Notes under the pieces: generated by a model | What the model saw: the letters and a program-made list of their open reading frames with translations, nothing else | What the model was told of the DNA's origin: nothing | The model's database searches: none | Part shown: positions 18,869 through 26,918 of the stretch, one piece after another | How the letters are laid out: the number at the start of each line of letters is the position of its first letter | Position numbering within the stretch: position 1 is the stretch's first letter | Program-made: the position numbers and the translations under genes | From: Mixta sp031457955 | GTDB lineage: Bacteria > Pseudomonadota > Gammaproteobacteria > Enterobacterales > Enterobacteriaceae | NCBI RefSeq assembly: GCF_031457955.1 | Contig: NZ_JAVDXN010000001.1 | Span: 248,001 to 312,000, forward strand | Direction of reading: 5' to 3' | Length of the DNA: 64,000 bases

Positions 18869-20613
18869 CTGTGGTTAAACCAGTTTAGCCAACGCAGAGG
18901 CCAGGGGCGCTGGCGCGCTTCCTGCTGATTAAATTCTGTGATACGTGCCTGAATAGTTTGCAACAGGCAGGGCGCATCCTCTTTGTACCAGGCGACACCG
19001 GTCAAGAGAGGCAATGCTTCATCTACCTCGCTGACGGCCCAGATATGAAATTCACCGGCCTGTACCGCATCAACAATTTGCTGCTGCAAACAGAGGTGAC
19101 GCACATTGGCCGCGGGGATGATTACCCCTTGCTGACCGGTTAAACCGCGCTGCTGGCAGACCTCGAAAAAGCCTTCGATTTTTTCATTCAGGCCACCCAC
19201 CGGCTGCACATGCCCGAACTGATCCACCGAGCCGGTCACCGCAATCTGCTGATTGATCGGCTGTTCGGCCAGCGCGCTCACCAGGGCGCAGAGTTCGGCA
19301 AGCGAGGCGCTGTCGCCATCGACTTCCGAGTAGGATTGCTCAAACACCAGCGAGGCCGAGAAGGGCAGCTGTTGGTCAAGCTCCAGTTCCCCGATCAAAA
19401 ACGCCTGCATGATCATCATGCCTTTAGCATGAATATTTCCGCCCAGCTCGGCTTTGCGCTCGACGTCGTGGAATTCGCCATCGCCAACGTGTACCACGCA
19501 GCTGATGCGTGAAGGCTCGCCGAAGGCGCGCGGGTGACCGGGAAACTCAACCACCGACAGGCCGTTAATCTGTCCGACCACCGCGCCTTCCGTCTCAATC
19601 AGAATCTGATCCTGCAGAATTTCATCGCGCATCCGATCGGGCAGGAAGCTTTCGCGCCAGAGGCGTGCATCCAGCGCTGCCTGTAACGCGGCCGCGTCCA
19701 GCGTGTCACCATAGAGCGCGGCCTCGCGCAGCTGGCGACCCAGCCAGGCGGGGCAAAGGGGAAGCGTTTCACGGTCGCCGCTGTAACGGATGGCTTCCTG
19801 CAGCAGCACAGGCCAGAAATCAGCGGCAATCGCAGGCAAGTTCGCCTGCTGCGCCAGCGCGCTGACCCAGCGGCACCAGAGCGCCATATCTTCTTCGTCA
19901 TCCAGCTGCAGGCTTTCTTCATACTCGCTGTAAACAGCCAGCGCCGCCAGCTCAGGTTCCATTTCCTGGAAATCAGCCATAGCGTCGCGATCGCCGCACA
20001 GCACCAGCTTTAACTGCATCGGCATCGATGGAATGGTCACCGGCAGCGGACGGGATTCATCGGGCGACAGCCAGTTGAAACGCTGTTGAGTAATGATCTG
20101 CTTCAGGCGCATCCACAGCAGCGGTTGTGCCAGCAGCGTACGCAACGAAAGCATTAACGTGCCGCCATTAGCCCGATGAATCAGGCCGGGCTGCAAACTG
20201 ACGCGCTGAGCGAAAATGCGTACGCAGCCAAACAGCTGCTCAGATTCGATCCAGTCGGCAAAATGGATGCCGCCACGGCTGGTAAATGGGGATTCTGCTG
20301 ATTTTGTCGGCTGCCAGACGATCTGATCGTCATTAATCAGATAGTTACCGCCGTAAAGCGCTTCCGTCTGGCTACTGTTATGCTGTAATGTCTGCGCCAG
20401 CAATGACAGATTCTCACTGTTTTCCGTGCAGCGAATCAGCATCAGCGAAAAAGGCGCGCTGCTGTGCAGCAGCAGGTTCGCTGCGTCAAACAGGCGAGGC
20501 TGAACATCAGGCAGTATATCGCCGATATTATCGCTAAAGACGCGGGAAAAAAGAGGCTGGAAGCTTTCGGCATCAGGCTGTAGCGCCTGCCATGCAAGTC
20601 GGTTGCTGGTCAA
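18865..20613 (-). CDS. lonH: Lon-like protease homologue (YcbZ/LonH)
   Basis: Putative ATP-dependent protease of the Lon/S16 class, 582 residues. The C-terminal proteolytic domain has the catalytic Ser in YSEVDGDSASLAELC and the catalytic Lys in GGLNEKIEGF. The N-terminal region resembles the degenerate AAA-like part of YcbZ and lacks a clear Walker A motif. The start codon is TTG at 20613 (TTG ACC AGC AAC); no better ATG lies nearby, and this start aligns with E. coli. fabA follows, with its regulatory region overlapping the 3' end. Confidence 0.92.
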   Translation of the reverse strand: MTSNRLAWQALQPDAESFQPLFSRVFSDNIGDILPDVQPRLFDAANLLLHSSAPFSLMLIRCTENSENLSLLAQTLQHNSSQTEALYGGNYLINDDQIVWQPTKSAESPFTSRGGIHFADWIESEQLFGCVRIFAQRVSLQPGLIHRANGGTLMLSLRTLLAQPLLWMRLKQIITQQRFNWLSPDESRPLPVTIPSMPMQLKLVLCGDRDAMADFQEMEPELAALAVYSEYEESLQLDDEEDMALWCRWVSALAQQANLPAIAADFWPVLLQEAIRYSGDRETLPLCPAWLGRQLREAALYGDTLDAAALQAALDARLWRESFLPDRMRDEILQDQILIETEGAVVGQINGLSVVEFPGHPRAFGEPSRISCVVHVGDGEFHDVERKAELGGNIHAKGMMIMQAFLIGELELDQQLPFSASLVFEQSYSEVDGDSASLAELCALVSALAEQPINQQIAVTGSVDQFGHVQPVGGLNEKIEGFFEVCQQRGLTGQQGVIIPAANVRHLCLQQQIVDAVQAGEFHIWAVSEVDEALPLLTGVAWYKEDAPCLLQTIQARITEFNQQEARQRPWPLRWLNWFNHS

Positions 20614-20794
20614 AGTAATCGCATTTGTCCGAATAAATGAAAAGCGCGATTATACAGCTTTTCAGGCTGTTACGCACGGCAGAGATCTGACTGATTCTGC
20701 CCGGGGCAATCAGGGCGCCGCTGCGCCTTTCTCTGCCGCAAGTCGTAAAAAAGCTGTTATTCTTAGTTTGTTACCTGCTCATGATGAGATTCCG

Positions 20795-21256
20795 ATGAAA
20801 TATCAGCAGCTGGAAAATCTTGAAAGCGGATGGAAATGGAAATACCTGGTAAAAAAATACCGGGAGGGCGAACCGATCACCCGCTACATTGAAATCAGCG
20901 CCGCTCAGGAAGCCGTAAAGGCTTTGCTGGCGATGGAGAACCATCCGATCGACGTGCTGAAATGGATTGAGCAGCATATTAATCCGGCACTGGAGAATCG
21001 TATGAAGCAGACGATTCGCGCGCGCCGTAAACGTCACTTCAATGCCGAGCATCAACATACGCGTAAGAAATCGATCGATTTAGAATATCTGGTATGGCAA
21101 AGGCTGGCGGGGCTGGCTACGCGTCGCAACAGTACGTTATCGGATACCATCGTACAGTTAATTGAGGATGCCGAGCGCAAAGAGAAATATGCCAGTCAGA
21201 TGTCGACGCTGCGTCAGGATTTGCAGGCTATTTTAGGCAAGGATGATGCCAGCTGA
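20795..21256 (+). CDS. matP: Macrodomain Ter organiser MatP
   Basis: DNA-binding protein that organises the replication-terminus macrodomain by binding matS sites and bridging to ZapB. The 153-residue product has the helical N-terminal domain (MKYQQLENLESGWKWKYLVK), the ribbon-helix-helix region after NAEHQHTRKKSIDLEYLVW, and a C-terminal coiled-coil (KEKYASQMSTLRQDLQAILG). The start at 20795 is chosen by homology; the open frame runs upstream to 20603 without family support. Its presence suggests a location near the terminus domain. No matS site was found by eye in this window. Confidence 0.97.
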   Translation: MKYQQLENLESGWKWKYLVKKYREGEPITRYIEISAAQEAVKALLAMENHPIDVLKWIEQHINPALENRMKQTIRARRKRHFNAEHQHTRKKSIDLEYLVWQRLAGLATRRNSTLSDTIVQLIEDAERKEKYASQMSTLRQDLQAILGKDDAS

Positions 21257-21292
21257 CAGATAAGCCCGTAATCAGGGCCGCTGTCGCCATAA

Positions 21293-21378
21293 AGCAGGTT
21301 GTTGTCCCTGGGCATCAGTAAGTCAGGTTGTTATCCTCATACATCAGTAAATCAGGTGATTGTCCCTGTCAATCAGCC
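21293..21378. repeat. Three tandem 28-29-bp repeats downstream of matP
   Basis: Units at 21293-21320, 21321-21349 and 21350-21378 share the pattern TCAGGTTGTTGTCCCT followed by CATCAGTAA with substitutions. The array lies between the matP stop and the shared matP/ompA terminator. Confidence 0.75.
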
Positions 21379-21381
21379 AAT

Positions 21382-21410
21382 AAAAAACCCCGCCGGAGCG
21401 GGGTTTTTTT
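21382..21410. terminator. Bidirectional terminator between matP and ompA
   Basis: AAAAAACCCCGC, loop CGGA, GCGGGGTTTTTT. Both strands end in a T-run, so it serves the convergent matP and ompA transcripts. Confidence 0.92.
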
Positions 21411-21421
21411 TAACGTATTAC

Positions 21422-22495
21422 TTAAGCCTGCGGCTGAGTAACAACGTCTTTCAGACCTTTAACTTCGATTTCTACGCGACGGTCCGGACCCAGGCAGTCG
21501 ATCAGGGCGTTACGGCCTTTCACGCTGTCACAGGTGTTGCCGGTAACCGGGTTAGATTCACCCATGCCACGTGCAGAGATCTTGTCAGCCGGGATACCTT
21601 TAGATACCAGGTATTCAACCACGGACTGAGCGCGTTTTTCAGACAGCTTCTGGTTGTACTGCTCTGAACCGATACGGTCAGTGTAGCCCAGAACAACAAC
21701 GGAACCATCTTTCGGATCCATTGAGCTCAGCTGAGAGTACAGCTGATCCAGCGCCTGCTGGCCTTCGCCTTTCAGGGTCGCTTTGTTGAAGGTGAACAGC
21801 ACGTCTGATTTCAGCGTGAAGTGCTTGGTTTCAACAACCGGGGCCGGAGCCGGAGCCGGTGCTACAACCGGAGCGGCTGCATCATCCTGACCGAAACGGT
21901 AAGAAACGCCTACGCTCAGCATGCCGTTGTCAGGACGTGTACCAACGGTACCTGCGTCACCGATGTTGTTAACCCACTGGTAGTCCAGGCGAGTTGCCCA
22001 GTTTTTGTCCAGTGCGTATTCAACACCCACAGCAGCCAGCGGAGAAACGCCGGTGTCGTGGTCGCTACGGCTGACGTTGGTACCCACTACGTGCTGAGAA
22101 GAGTCAGCGCGCCATACCATACCACCCAGACGGGTATACACGTCCAGGTCATCCATGATCGGGTAGCTCAGTTTCGCTGCCAGCTGGATGCCCTGTGCTT
22201 TAAATGCGCCATTAACTGCGTCGCCTTTGTTAGGCATACGACCAAGCCAGTCATAACCCAGCTCGAAGCCCAGGTATGGGTTAGCCTGATAACCTACGAA
22301 TGCACCAGCGCCCAGCTGGCTTTCGTGGGTCGGGCCATCGTTGTTCACGTAGTTGTTACCGTAGTAACCAGTATCGTGATACTGAGACCAGCCCAGTTTG
22401 GCACCGGTGTACCAGGTGTCATCTTTCGGTGCGGCCTGCGCTACGGTAGCGAAGCCAGCCAGTGCCACTGCAATTGCGATAGCTGTCTTTTTCAT
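21422..22495 (-). CDS. ompA: Outer membrane protein A
   Basis: Abundant outer-membrane porin and peptidoglycan tether. The signal peptide ends AGFATVAQA before APKDDTWYTG. An eight-stranded beta-barrel fills about residues 22-195, followed by a Pro/Ala hinge (VAPAPAPAPVV) and an OmpA-like peptidoglycan-binding domain with GYTDRIGSEQYNQKLSEKRA and two Cys (residues near 320-335). The product is 357 residues. The ATG at 22495 follows AACGAGGCGC, identical in style to the E. coli ribosome site. The long leader and hairpin structure imply control of mRNA stability. Confidence 0.98.
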   Translation of the reverse strand: MKKTAIAIAVALAGFATVAQAAPKDDTWYTGAKLGWSQYHDTGYYGNNYVNNDGPTHESQLGAGAFVGYQANPYLGFELGYDWLGRMPNKGDAVNGAFKAQGIQLAAKLSYPIMDDLDVYTRLGGMVWRADSSQHVVGTNVSRSDHDTGVSPLAAVGVEYALDKNWATRLDYQWVNNIGDAGTVGTRPDNGMLSVGVSYRFGQDDAAAPVVAPAPAPAPVVETKHFTLKSDVLFTFNKATLKGEGQQALDQLYSQLSSMDPKDGSVVVLGYTDRIGSEQYNQKLSEKRAQSVVEYLVSKGIPADKISARGMGESNPVTGNTCDSVKGRNALIDCLGPDRRVEIEVKGLKDVVTQPQA

Positions 22496-22614
22496 TTTTT
22501 GCGCCTCGTTATCATCCAAATAGGCAAGGAGCTTAAAATAAGCTCTTGGTTGTAATCCTTCGCCGGGTCCTTTTGCTCGATTATTACTCTACCGGAAAAC
22601 GGAGGTTATTGAGC

Positions 22615-22665
22615 ACCCTGGCGAGATAAAGTCTACAACGTGGCGAGAAACTTACAAGTCAGATG
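22615..22665 (-). promoter_or_regulatory. ompA promoter and start of a ~125-nt leader
   Basis: The minus strand carries GTTGTAGACTTTATCTCGCC followed by AGGGTGCTC, closely matching the E. coli ompA core promoter and first transcribed bases. This puts transcription start near 22617-22622 and gives a leader of about 125 nt (22496-22620) with pairing potential. The rest of the 22496-22845 spacer shows no gene. Confidence 0.6.
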
Positions 22666-22845
22666 TGGAAGAGGTTCATAAAAAAACAGCTTTTCGTACA
22701 CAATTTTTAACAAATTTCGCCCATTTTAACGGCAGAAACAGGCGCATTTGACGCGGCAAAAGCGAGGTTTAGCCGCGCGAGAGTAGAATCAGCGGGTTAT
22801 CAGAGGAAAACAGGGATTTTTAGCTGAGATTTATCTTATATTTAC

Positions 22846-23352
22846 TTAATGATACAAAGTTGAGTGAATTTTCAGCCGGTTTTTTTGTCCGCTGGGGCAG
22901 GATGCGCCAGATTGTGGTCGCATTATCAGCCCAAGCGCCTGACCTGCAGAGGCGGCTTCTTCGAGCCGACGCCGATCTTTTTCACTAATATCGTCAGCAA
23001 ACCAGCCTAATACCACGCTGTAATTTCCCGTCTGCAACGCTTTGACCATCGCTTCGACCGTACTGAACGTCTGATGATAAGGAACCTGCATCATTTTATG
23101 CAGCGGCAGGCCGGAAGCCTTAAGCCAGTGGCGACTGATTCTTTGCGGTGGCGTCAGCCAGAGCTGCCAGCGTGATTGCGTACCCAACTGCTGTAACAGC
23201 GGCAGGAGTAACAGCTGCGTTAATCCTGGCTGCGCTTCGCTATAGCTTAGCTCACTCACCCAGCCGGTGGTTAAAACCGGCGATACGGCAGCGCGAGAAG
23301 GGCCTGGCAAAGCAGAACGAGCAAAAGAAGACTTCAGTAAATGGGTGCGCAT
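22846..23352 (-). CDS. sulA: SOS cell division inhibitor SulA
   Basis: LexA-controlled inhibitor that sequesters FtsZ during DNA damage and is cleared by Lon. The 168-residue product has the conserved core TQLLLLPLLQQLG, QSRWQLWLTPPQ and GNYSVVLGWFADD, and a C-terminal Lon-recognition tail ending IHSTLYH. The N-terminal 35 residues are variable. A perfect LexA box lies 22-37 bp upstream of the start. The location between ompA and sxy matches E. coli. Confidence 0.95.
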   Translation of the reverse strand: MRTHLLKSSFARSALPGPSRAAVSPVLTTGWVSELSYSEAQPGLTQLLLLPLLQQLGTQSRWQLWLTPPQRISRHWLKASGLPLHKMMQVPYHQTFSTVEAMVKALQTGNYSVVLGWFADDISEKDRRRLEEAASAGQALGLIMRPQSGASCPSGQKNRLKIHSTLYH

Positions 23353-23373
23353 GATTATCAGCTCATGTGGTTA

Positions 23374-23389
23374 CTGTATGGATATACAG
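23374..23389 (-). promoter_or_regulatory. LexA box of sulA
   Basis: CTGTATATCCATACAG on the minus strand matches the 16-bp SOS consensus CTG-N10-CAG, and the central run is close to consensus. It is located just before the sulA start, so it overlaps the promoter region. Confidence 0.93.
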
Positions 23390-23561
23390 TAATGCGCTGG
23401 CCGCTTAAGATCAACCTCATTTTTTGAAAACGTCTCGCACTTTTTATATGCAAATGCATGCAAGCAGATTTATTAATTGAACCATTAATAAGAATTGCCT
23501 ATGTTTTAGCTGATGAAAAACAGTGAGTTAGTTTACGTTTCTTAAGGAAAAGGAGCAGCAT

Positions 23562-24179
23562 ATGGATTCTCACCAAAGAATAATTCAATCAAAACAGCAG
23601 CTGGCTGCATTAGGGAATATCACGGTGCGCTCGCAGTTTGGCGGCTACAGTCTGGCAGTTGAGAAAGTGGTGTTTGCGTTAATTACCGACGGCGAACTTT
23701 ATCTACGCGCCAGCGCAACCCTGAAACGTTATTTACGTACCCAGTCACTGCCGCCGCTGGTGATAGATAAACGCGGCATCGCCGTGGAATTACGTTATTA
23801 CCGCATCGATGACGCTTTATGGAATAATCCGCCGCTCTTGCTCTCGCTCTCTAAATCCGCGCTGGCCCTGGCGCAGCGGCAAAAAAATGCTCGTCAAAAT
23901 AATGTGCGGCTTAAAGATCTGCCTAATTTGGGGATTCGCATGGAAATGTTGCTGCGTGAGATCGGCATCAATAGCGTCTGCGCATTGCGCGAGGCAGGGG
24001 CCAAAAACTGCTGGCTGCGCTTGCGAATGCGTAACCAGCACCTTGGGCTGAATTGCTTAATGGCGCTGCAGGGCGCCATTTCAGGGCATCATCAGGCGGC
24101 GTTGCCTGCAGAGATCAAACAAGAGCTGCGTGACTGGTTTAACTGCAACGTTCACCCGGAAAAAGGACGGCAAAACTAA
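23562..24179 (+). CDS. sxy: Competence/CRP-S regulator Sxy (TfoX)
   Basis: Coactivator that lets CRP act at CRP-S promoters of DNA-uptake genes. The 205-residue protein has the TfoX N-terminal domain (FGGYSLAVEKVVFALITDGELYLRA split over residues 27-50) and the C-terminal helix-hairpin-helix-like domain (LKDLPNLGIRMEMLLREIGI). AAAAGGAG precedes the ATG. Its stop overlaps the convergent yccS stop by 4 bp, so there is no room for a terminator between them. Confidence 0.95.
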   Translation: MDSHQRIIQSKQQLAALGNITVRSQFGGYSLAVEKVVFALITDGELYLRASATLKRYLRTQSLPPLVIDKRGIAVELRYYRIDDALWNNPPLLLSLSKSALALAQRQKNARQNNVRLKDLPNLGIRMEMLLREIGINSVCALREAGAKNCWLRLRMRNQHLGLNCLMALQGAISGHHQAALPAEIKQELRDWFNCNVHPEKGRQN

Positions 24180-26323
24180 GCGACGGAAAGCGAGGCCAGC
24201 TGCTTTTTCAGGCGGGCAAGTTCAGGCAGCAGCGCAATCAATAAACCGATTTGCTGTAACACTAACTGCGCCTGTGAATCCGCCTCGCTGTCAAAATGTC
24301 CAATGCGGGCAGCAAGCTCACTCATCATCTGCTGCGCTTGCTGTTCGTCAACCACACTTACCTGTAAAACATCATCAACATAGCAGACGGCATCATCTAA
24401 TAACGTCAGTAACGCCGGCTGTGTGATTTGCTCTCGATGCGCGCCTAACGCTGAGATATAGCTCAAAAAAGAGTGATTCAGGCAAAGCAGACGAAATGCC
24501 GCTTCGCGCAGCCGTGGATCGGGGCGCAGCTCGGTTGACAGATTGGAAACCACAGACGCCAGTTCAGCATCACCGTTATGCGCATCACGGCGCGCAATAC
24601 GATAGGCCAGCCGGTTATCTTTCCCCTGATGATATTGTTCCAGGATCGCATCCAGATAGCGGCAGTTAGCTGTTAAGGTTTTTTCCGCGACCGCAGGCAG
24701 ACGCCGGAAACGCCAGTCGGGCCAGATAAAACTCACCGCCAGCCAGGCGATGCCGCAGCCCAACAGTGTATCAACAATGCGCGGCACGGCGACATCAAAG
24801 CCTTCGCCCAGCAAATTAAAGCACAGCAGCACCAGCAGCGTAATAAACATGGTGGCATGCGCATACTGCACCTGGCGGAAAGCAAAGAACAGCACGCCCG
24901 CCAGCACAATCAGCAACAGCTGTCCATCCACGGAGGGCACCAGCCATAACACCGGTAAACCAATCGCGATGCCGGTTAAGGTGCCGATAATACGCAGCGC
25001 CAGACGGCGACGCGTGGCGTTATAGCCAGGCTGGCAAACAAACAGGCTGGTTAATAAAATCCAGTAGCCACGCTCCAGGCCGGTAAGCTGAATAAAGGCG
25101 TACCCGACGCACAACACTAACGACATGCGTACGGCATGACGAAAAAGCGGTGACTCCGGCGTCAGGTGACGGCTTATGCGCAGCCGTATATCGCTCCAGC
25201 CGGTTAACCCTTCGCTGGAGAGATGGGTATCGCTGCCGTCGCGATGCGCCTGCTCCAGCGCCTGTTCCGACTCAATGGTTGCCAGCTGCGCATCAATCGC
25301 TTTTAAATTGCGCAGTAAATAGCGCAGCGCTTTTTGACGCGCTTTGTCCTGCGGCGTATCGGGCAGACGATCCAATGTCGCCTGCAGATGGCTAAAGGCG
25401 CGCTCAAAGCGTGCATCATGTTGATAGCTGCGCTGGAGCAAGATCGCCTCGGAAAGCTGCCGACAGGCGCGCGCCTGCATGGTTAGCAGGCGCTGAAAGC
25501 GAAACAGGATTTCGCTGTAGCGCCACTCCTGACGCAGGGCGTGATACTGCACATGCGAGGAGCTGGCGCGTTCATGGATATCCTGCGCCACAAAGTAGTA
25601 ATGCAGCGTGCGCCGCGTGCCGCGCTGACCGCGATCGCCACGTAGCCGACTTTGAATAGAGGTTTTGGTTTCATTAAGCACGGCAACCAGCTTGCTGTTC
25701 GCCATCGCGACATCCACCAGCCCGCCGTCATCGTTCTCTTCCAGATCCGGATCGAACAGGCCAGCCTTGGCTTCCAGGTAATTCGCCAGCATGCCGTAGC
25801 TGCGCGCCATATTCTCCTGCAGCGGGCGAATAGGAAACAGCAGGTGCCCGATGAGCGTCAGCAGGTTATACCAGACGGCGCCCAGCAGCAGCAGGATCGG
25901 TTGCAGATACCATTGCGAAAAGAGCCCGGCGCCAAGCATGGTATAAATCGCAATCAGCAGCGCGCCAAACGCGATAGTGGCATAGCGCTGACCCAGCGCG
26001 CCCAGCAGAATAAAACCCCAGGTCGAAACGGCCAGACCAAGGATAAACAGCCAGGGCCAGGGGAAAAGCAACTCCACCGACACCGAGGCAATACAAAAAC
26101 AGAGCAGGGTGATCAGCAGGTTACGCAGGCGGCCGGTAAAACGGTCGTCCAGATCGGCCAGCGCGGCGGCAACCACGCCCAGCGTTAACGGCAATGTCCA
26201 GACAATCTGCTGGATCCACCAGGGAAAGGCGGCTGCGCCCGCCAGCGCCAGAAAAATGCGGGTCAGATAAAGCCCGGTGCTGTTAGCGATATAACGACGC
26301 AAACCCGCAGTTAACGCGATCAT
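24176..26323 (-). CDS. yccS: FUSC-family inner-membrane protein YccS
   Basis: Large membrane protein of the fusaric-acid-resistance-like (FUSC/YccS/YhfK) family, with possible transport of aromatic or organic anions; the function in E. coli is not settled. At 715 residues it shows two groups of hydrophobic segments (about 15-160 and 395-520) separated by and followed by soluble helical regions of about 200 residues each. This is the normal architecture. It converges with sxy with a 4-bp overlap and lies 12 bp from yccF. Confidence 0.94.
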   Translation of the reverse strand: MIALTAGLRRYIANSTGLYLTRIFLALAGAAAFPWWIQQIVWTLPLTLGVVAAALADLDDRFTGRLRNLLITLLCFCIASVSVELLFPWPWLFILGLAVSTWGFILLGALGQRYATIAFGALLIAIYTMLGAGLFSQWYLQPILLLLGAVWYNLLTLIGHLLFPIRPLQENMARSYGMLANYLEAKAGLFDPDLEENDDGGLVDVAMANSKLVAVLNETKTSIQSRLRGDRGQRGTRRTLHYYFVAQDIHERASSSHVQYHALRQEWRYSEILFRFQRLLTMQARACRQLSEAILLQRSYQHDARFERAFSHLQATLDRLPDTPQDKARQKALRYLLRNLKAIDAQLATIESEQALEQAHRDGSDTHLSSEGLTGWSDIRLRISRHLTPESPLFRHAVRMSLVLCVGYAFIQLTGLERGYWILLTSLFVCQPGYNATRRRLALRIIGTLTGIAIGLPVLWLVPSVDGQLLLIVLAGVLFFAFRQVQYAHATMFITLLVLLCFNLLGEGFDVAVPRIVDTLLGCGIAWLAVSFIWPDWRFRRLPAVAEKTLTANCRYLDAILEQYHQGKDNRLAYRIARRDAHNGDAELASVVSNLSTELRPDPRLREAAFRLLCLNHSFLSYISALGAHREQITQPALLTLLDDAVCYVDDVLQVSVVDEQQAQQMMSELAARIGHFDSEADSQAQLVLQQIGLLIALLPELARLKKQLASLSVA

Positions 26324-26335
26324 GGCATAATGACC

Positions 26336-26782
26336 TTACTGGTAACGACGACGCGCATTGGCTTCCCGCGCCGCACGCGCTTCTTCCGTGGAAACCACCC
26401 GACGGCCAACCGGCCAAAGCGCAATGGCAGCCAGCTTAAAGTTAGCAATGCCCACCGGAATGCCGATAATACTGATGCACTGCGTAATGCCGAGCATGAT
26501 ATGAGAAATGCACAGCCACCAGCCAAAGAAAATAAACCAAAAGACGTTCAGCAGCGTACCGCCGGTATTCAGCAACGCGTTGCTGCGATCGGGACGCAGT
26601 TCGTCGACATGCACCGCTTCATTACCATAAGGCAGCAGAGAGAGTTTAGCGATCTCCCAGCAGGAGCGCGTCAGCGGCAGAGTAAAAATCAGGACAATAC
26701 TCATCAGAGTGGCAAACAACCAGCAGAGCGTGGTAAAGAAGCCACCCAGGACAAAATTAAGGATATTCAAAACGGTACGCAT
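26336..26782 (-). CDS. yccF: YccF family inner-membrane protein
   Basis: Small membrane protein with two YccF domains, function unknown. The 148-residue product begins MRTVLNILNFVLGGF, has hydrophobic segments near 5-35 and 75-120, the WEIAKLSLLPYGNEAVHVDEL loop, and ends with a basic tail (EARAAREANARRR). The ATG at 26782 gives the E. coli length; an upstream in-frame ATG would add seven unsupported residues. It probably forms an operon with yccS. Confidence 0.93.
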   Translation of the reverse strand: MRTVLNILNFVLGGFFTTLCWLFATLMSIVLIFTLPLTRSCWEIAKLSLLPYGNEAVHVDELRPDRSNALLNTGGTLLNVFWFIFFGWWLCISHIMLGITQCISIIGIPVGIANFKLAAIALWPVGRRVVSTEEARAAREANARRRYQ

Positions 26783-26918
26783 AAAACAGGCTTCCCTCAA
26801 CAAACAGCATTAATTCAGCATAGCTGCGTTTGATTGTAACCTGTTTTAACCCTGGAGCGGTAAACTACGGCTCGGTAGACTACGGCAAAGCGAATTCATC
26901 CACCTCTGGTTATCACGC

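Noticed and set aside
20795..21256. matS site expected near matP
   Set aside because: No sequence matching GTGACRNYGTCAC was found by eye in this window; an exhaustive computer search could still find one.
23374..23389. Second LexA-type box for the divergent sxy gene
   Set aside because: The box is about 175 bp from the sxy start and immediately before sulA, so it is assigned to sulA only.
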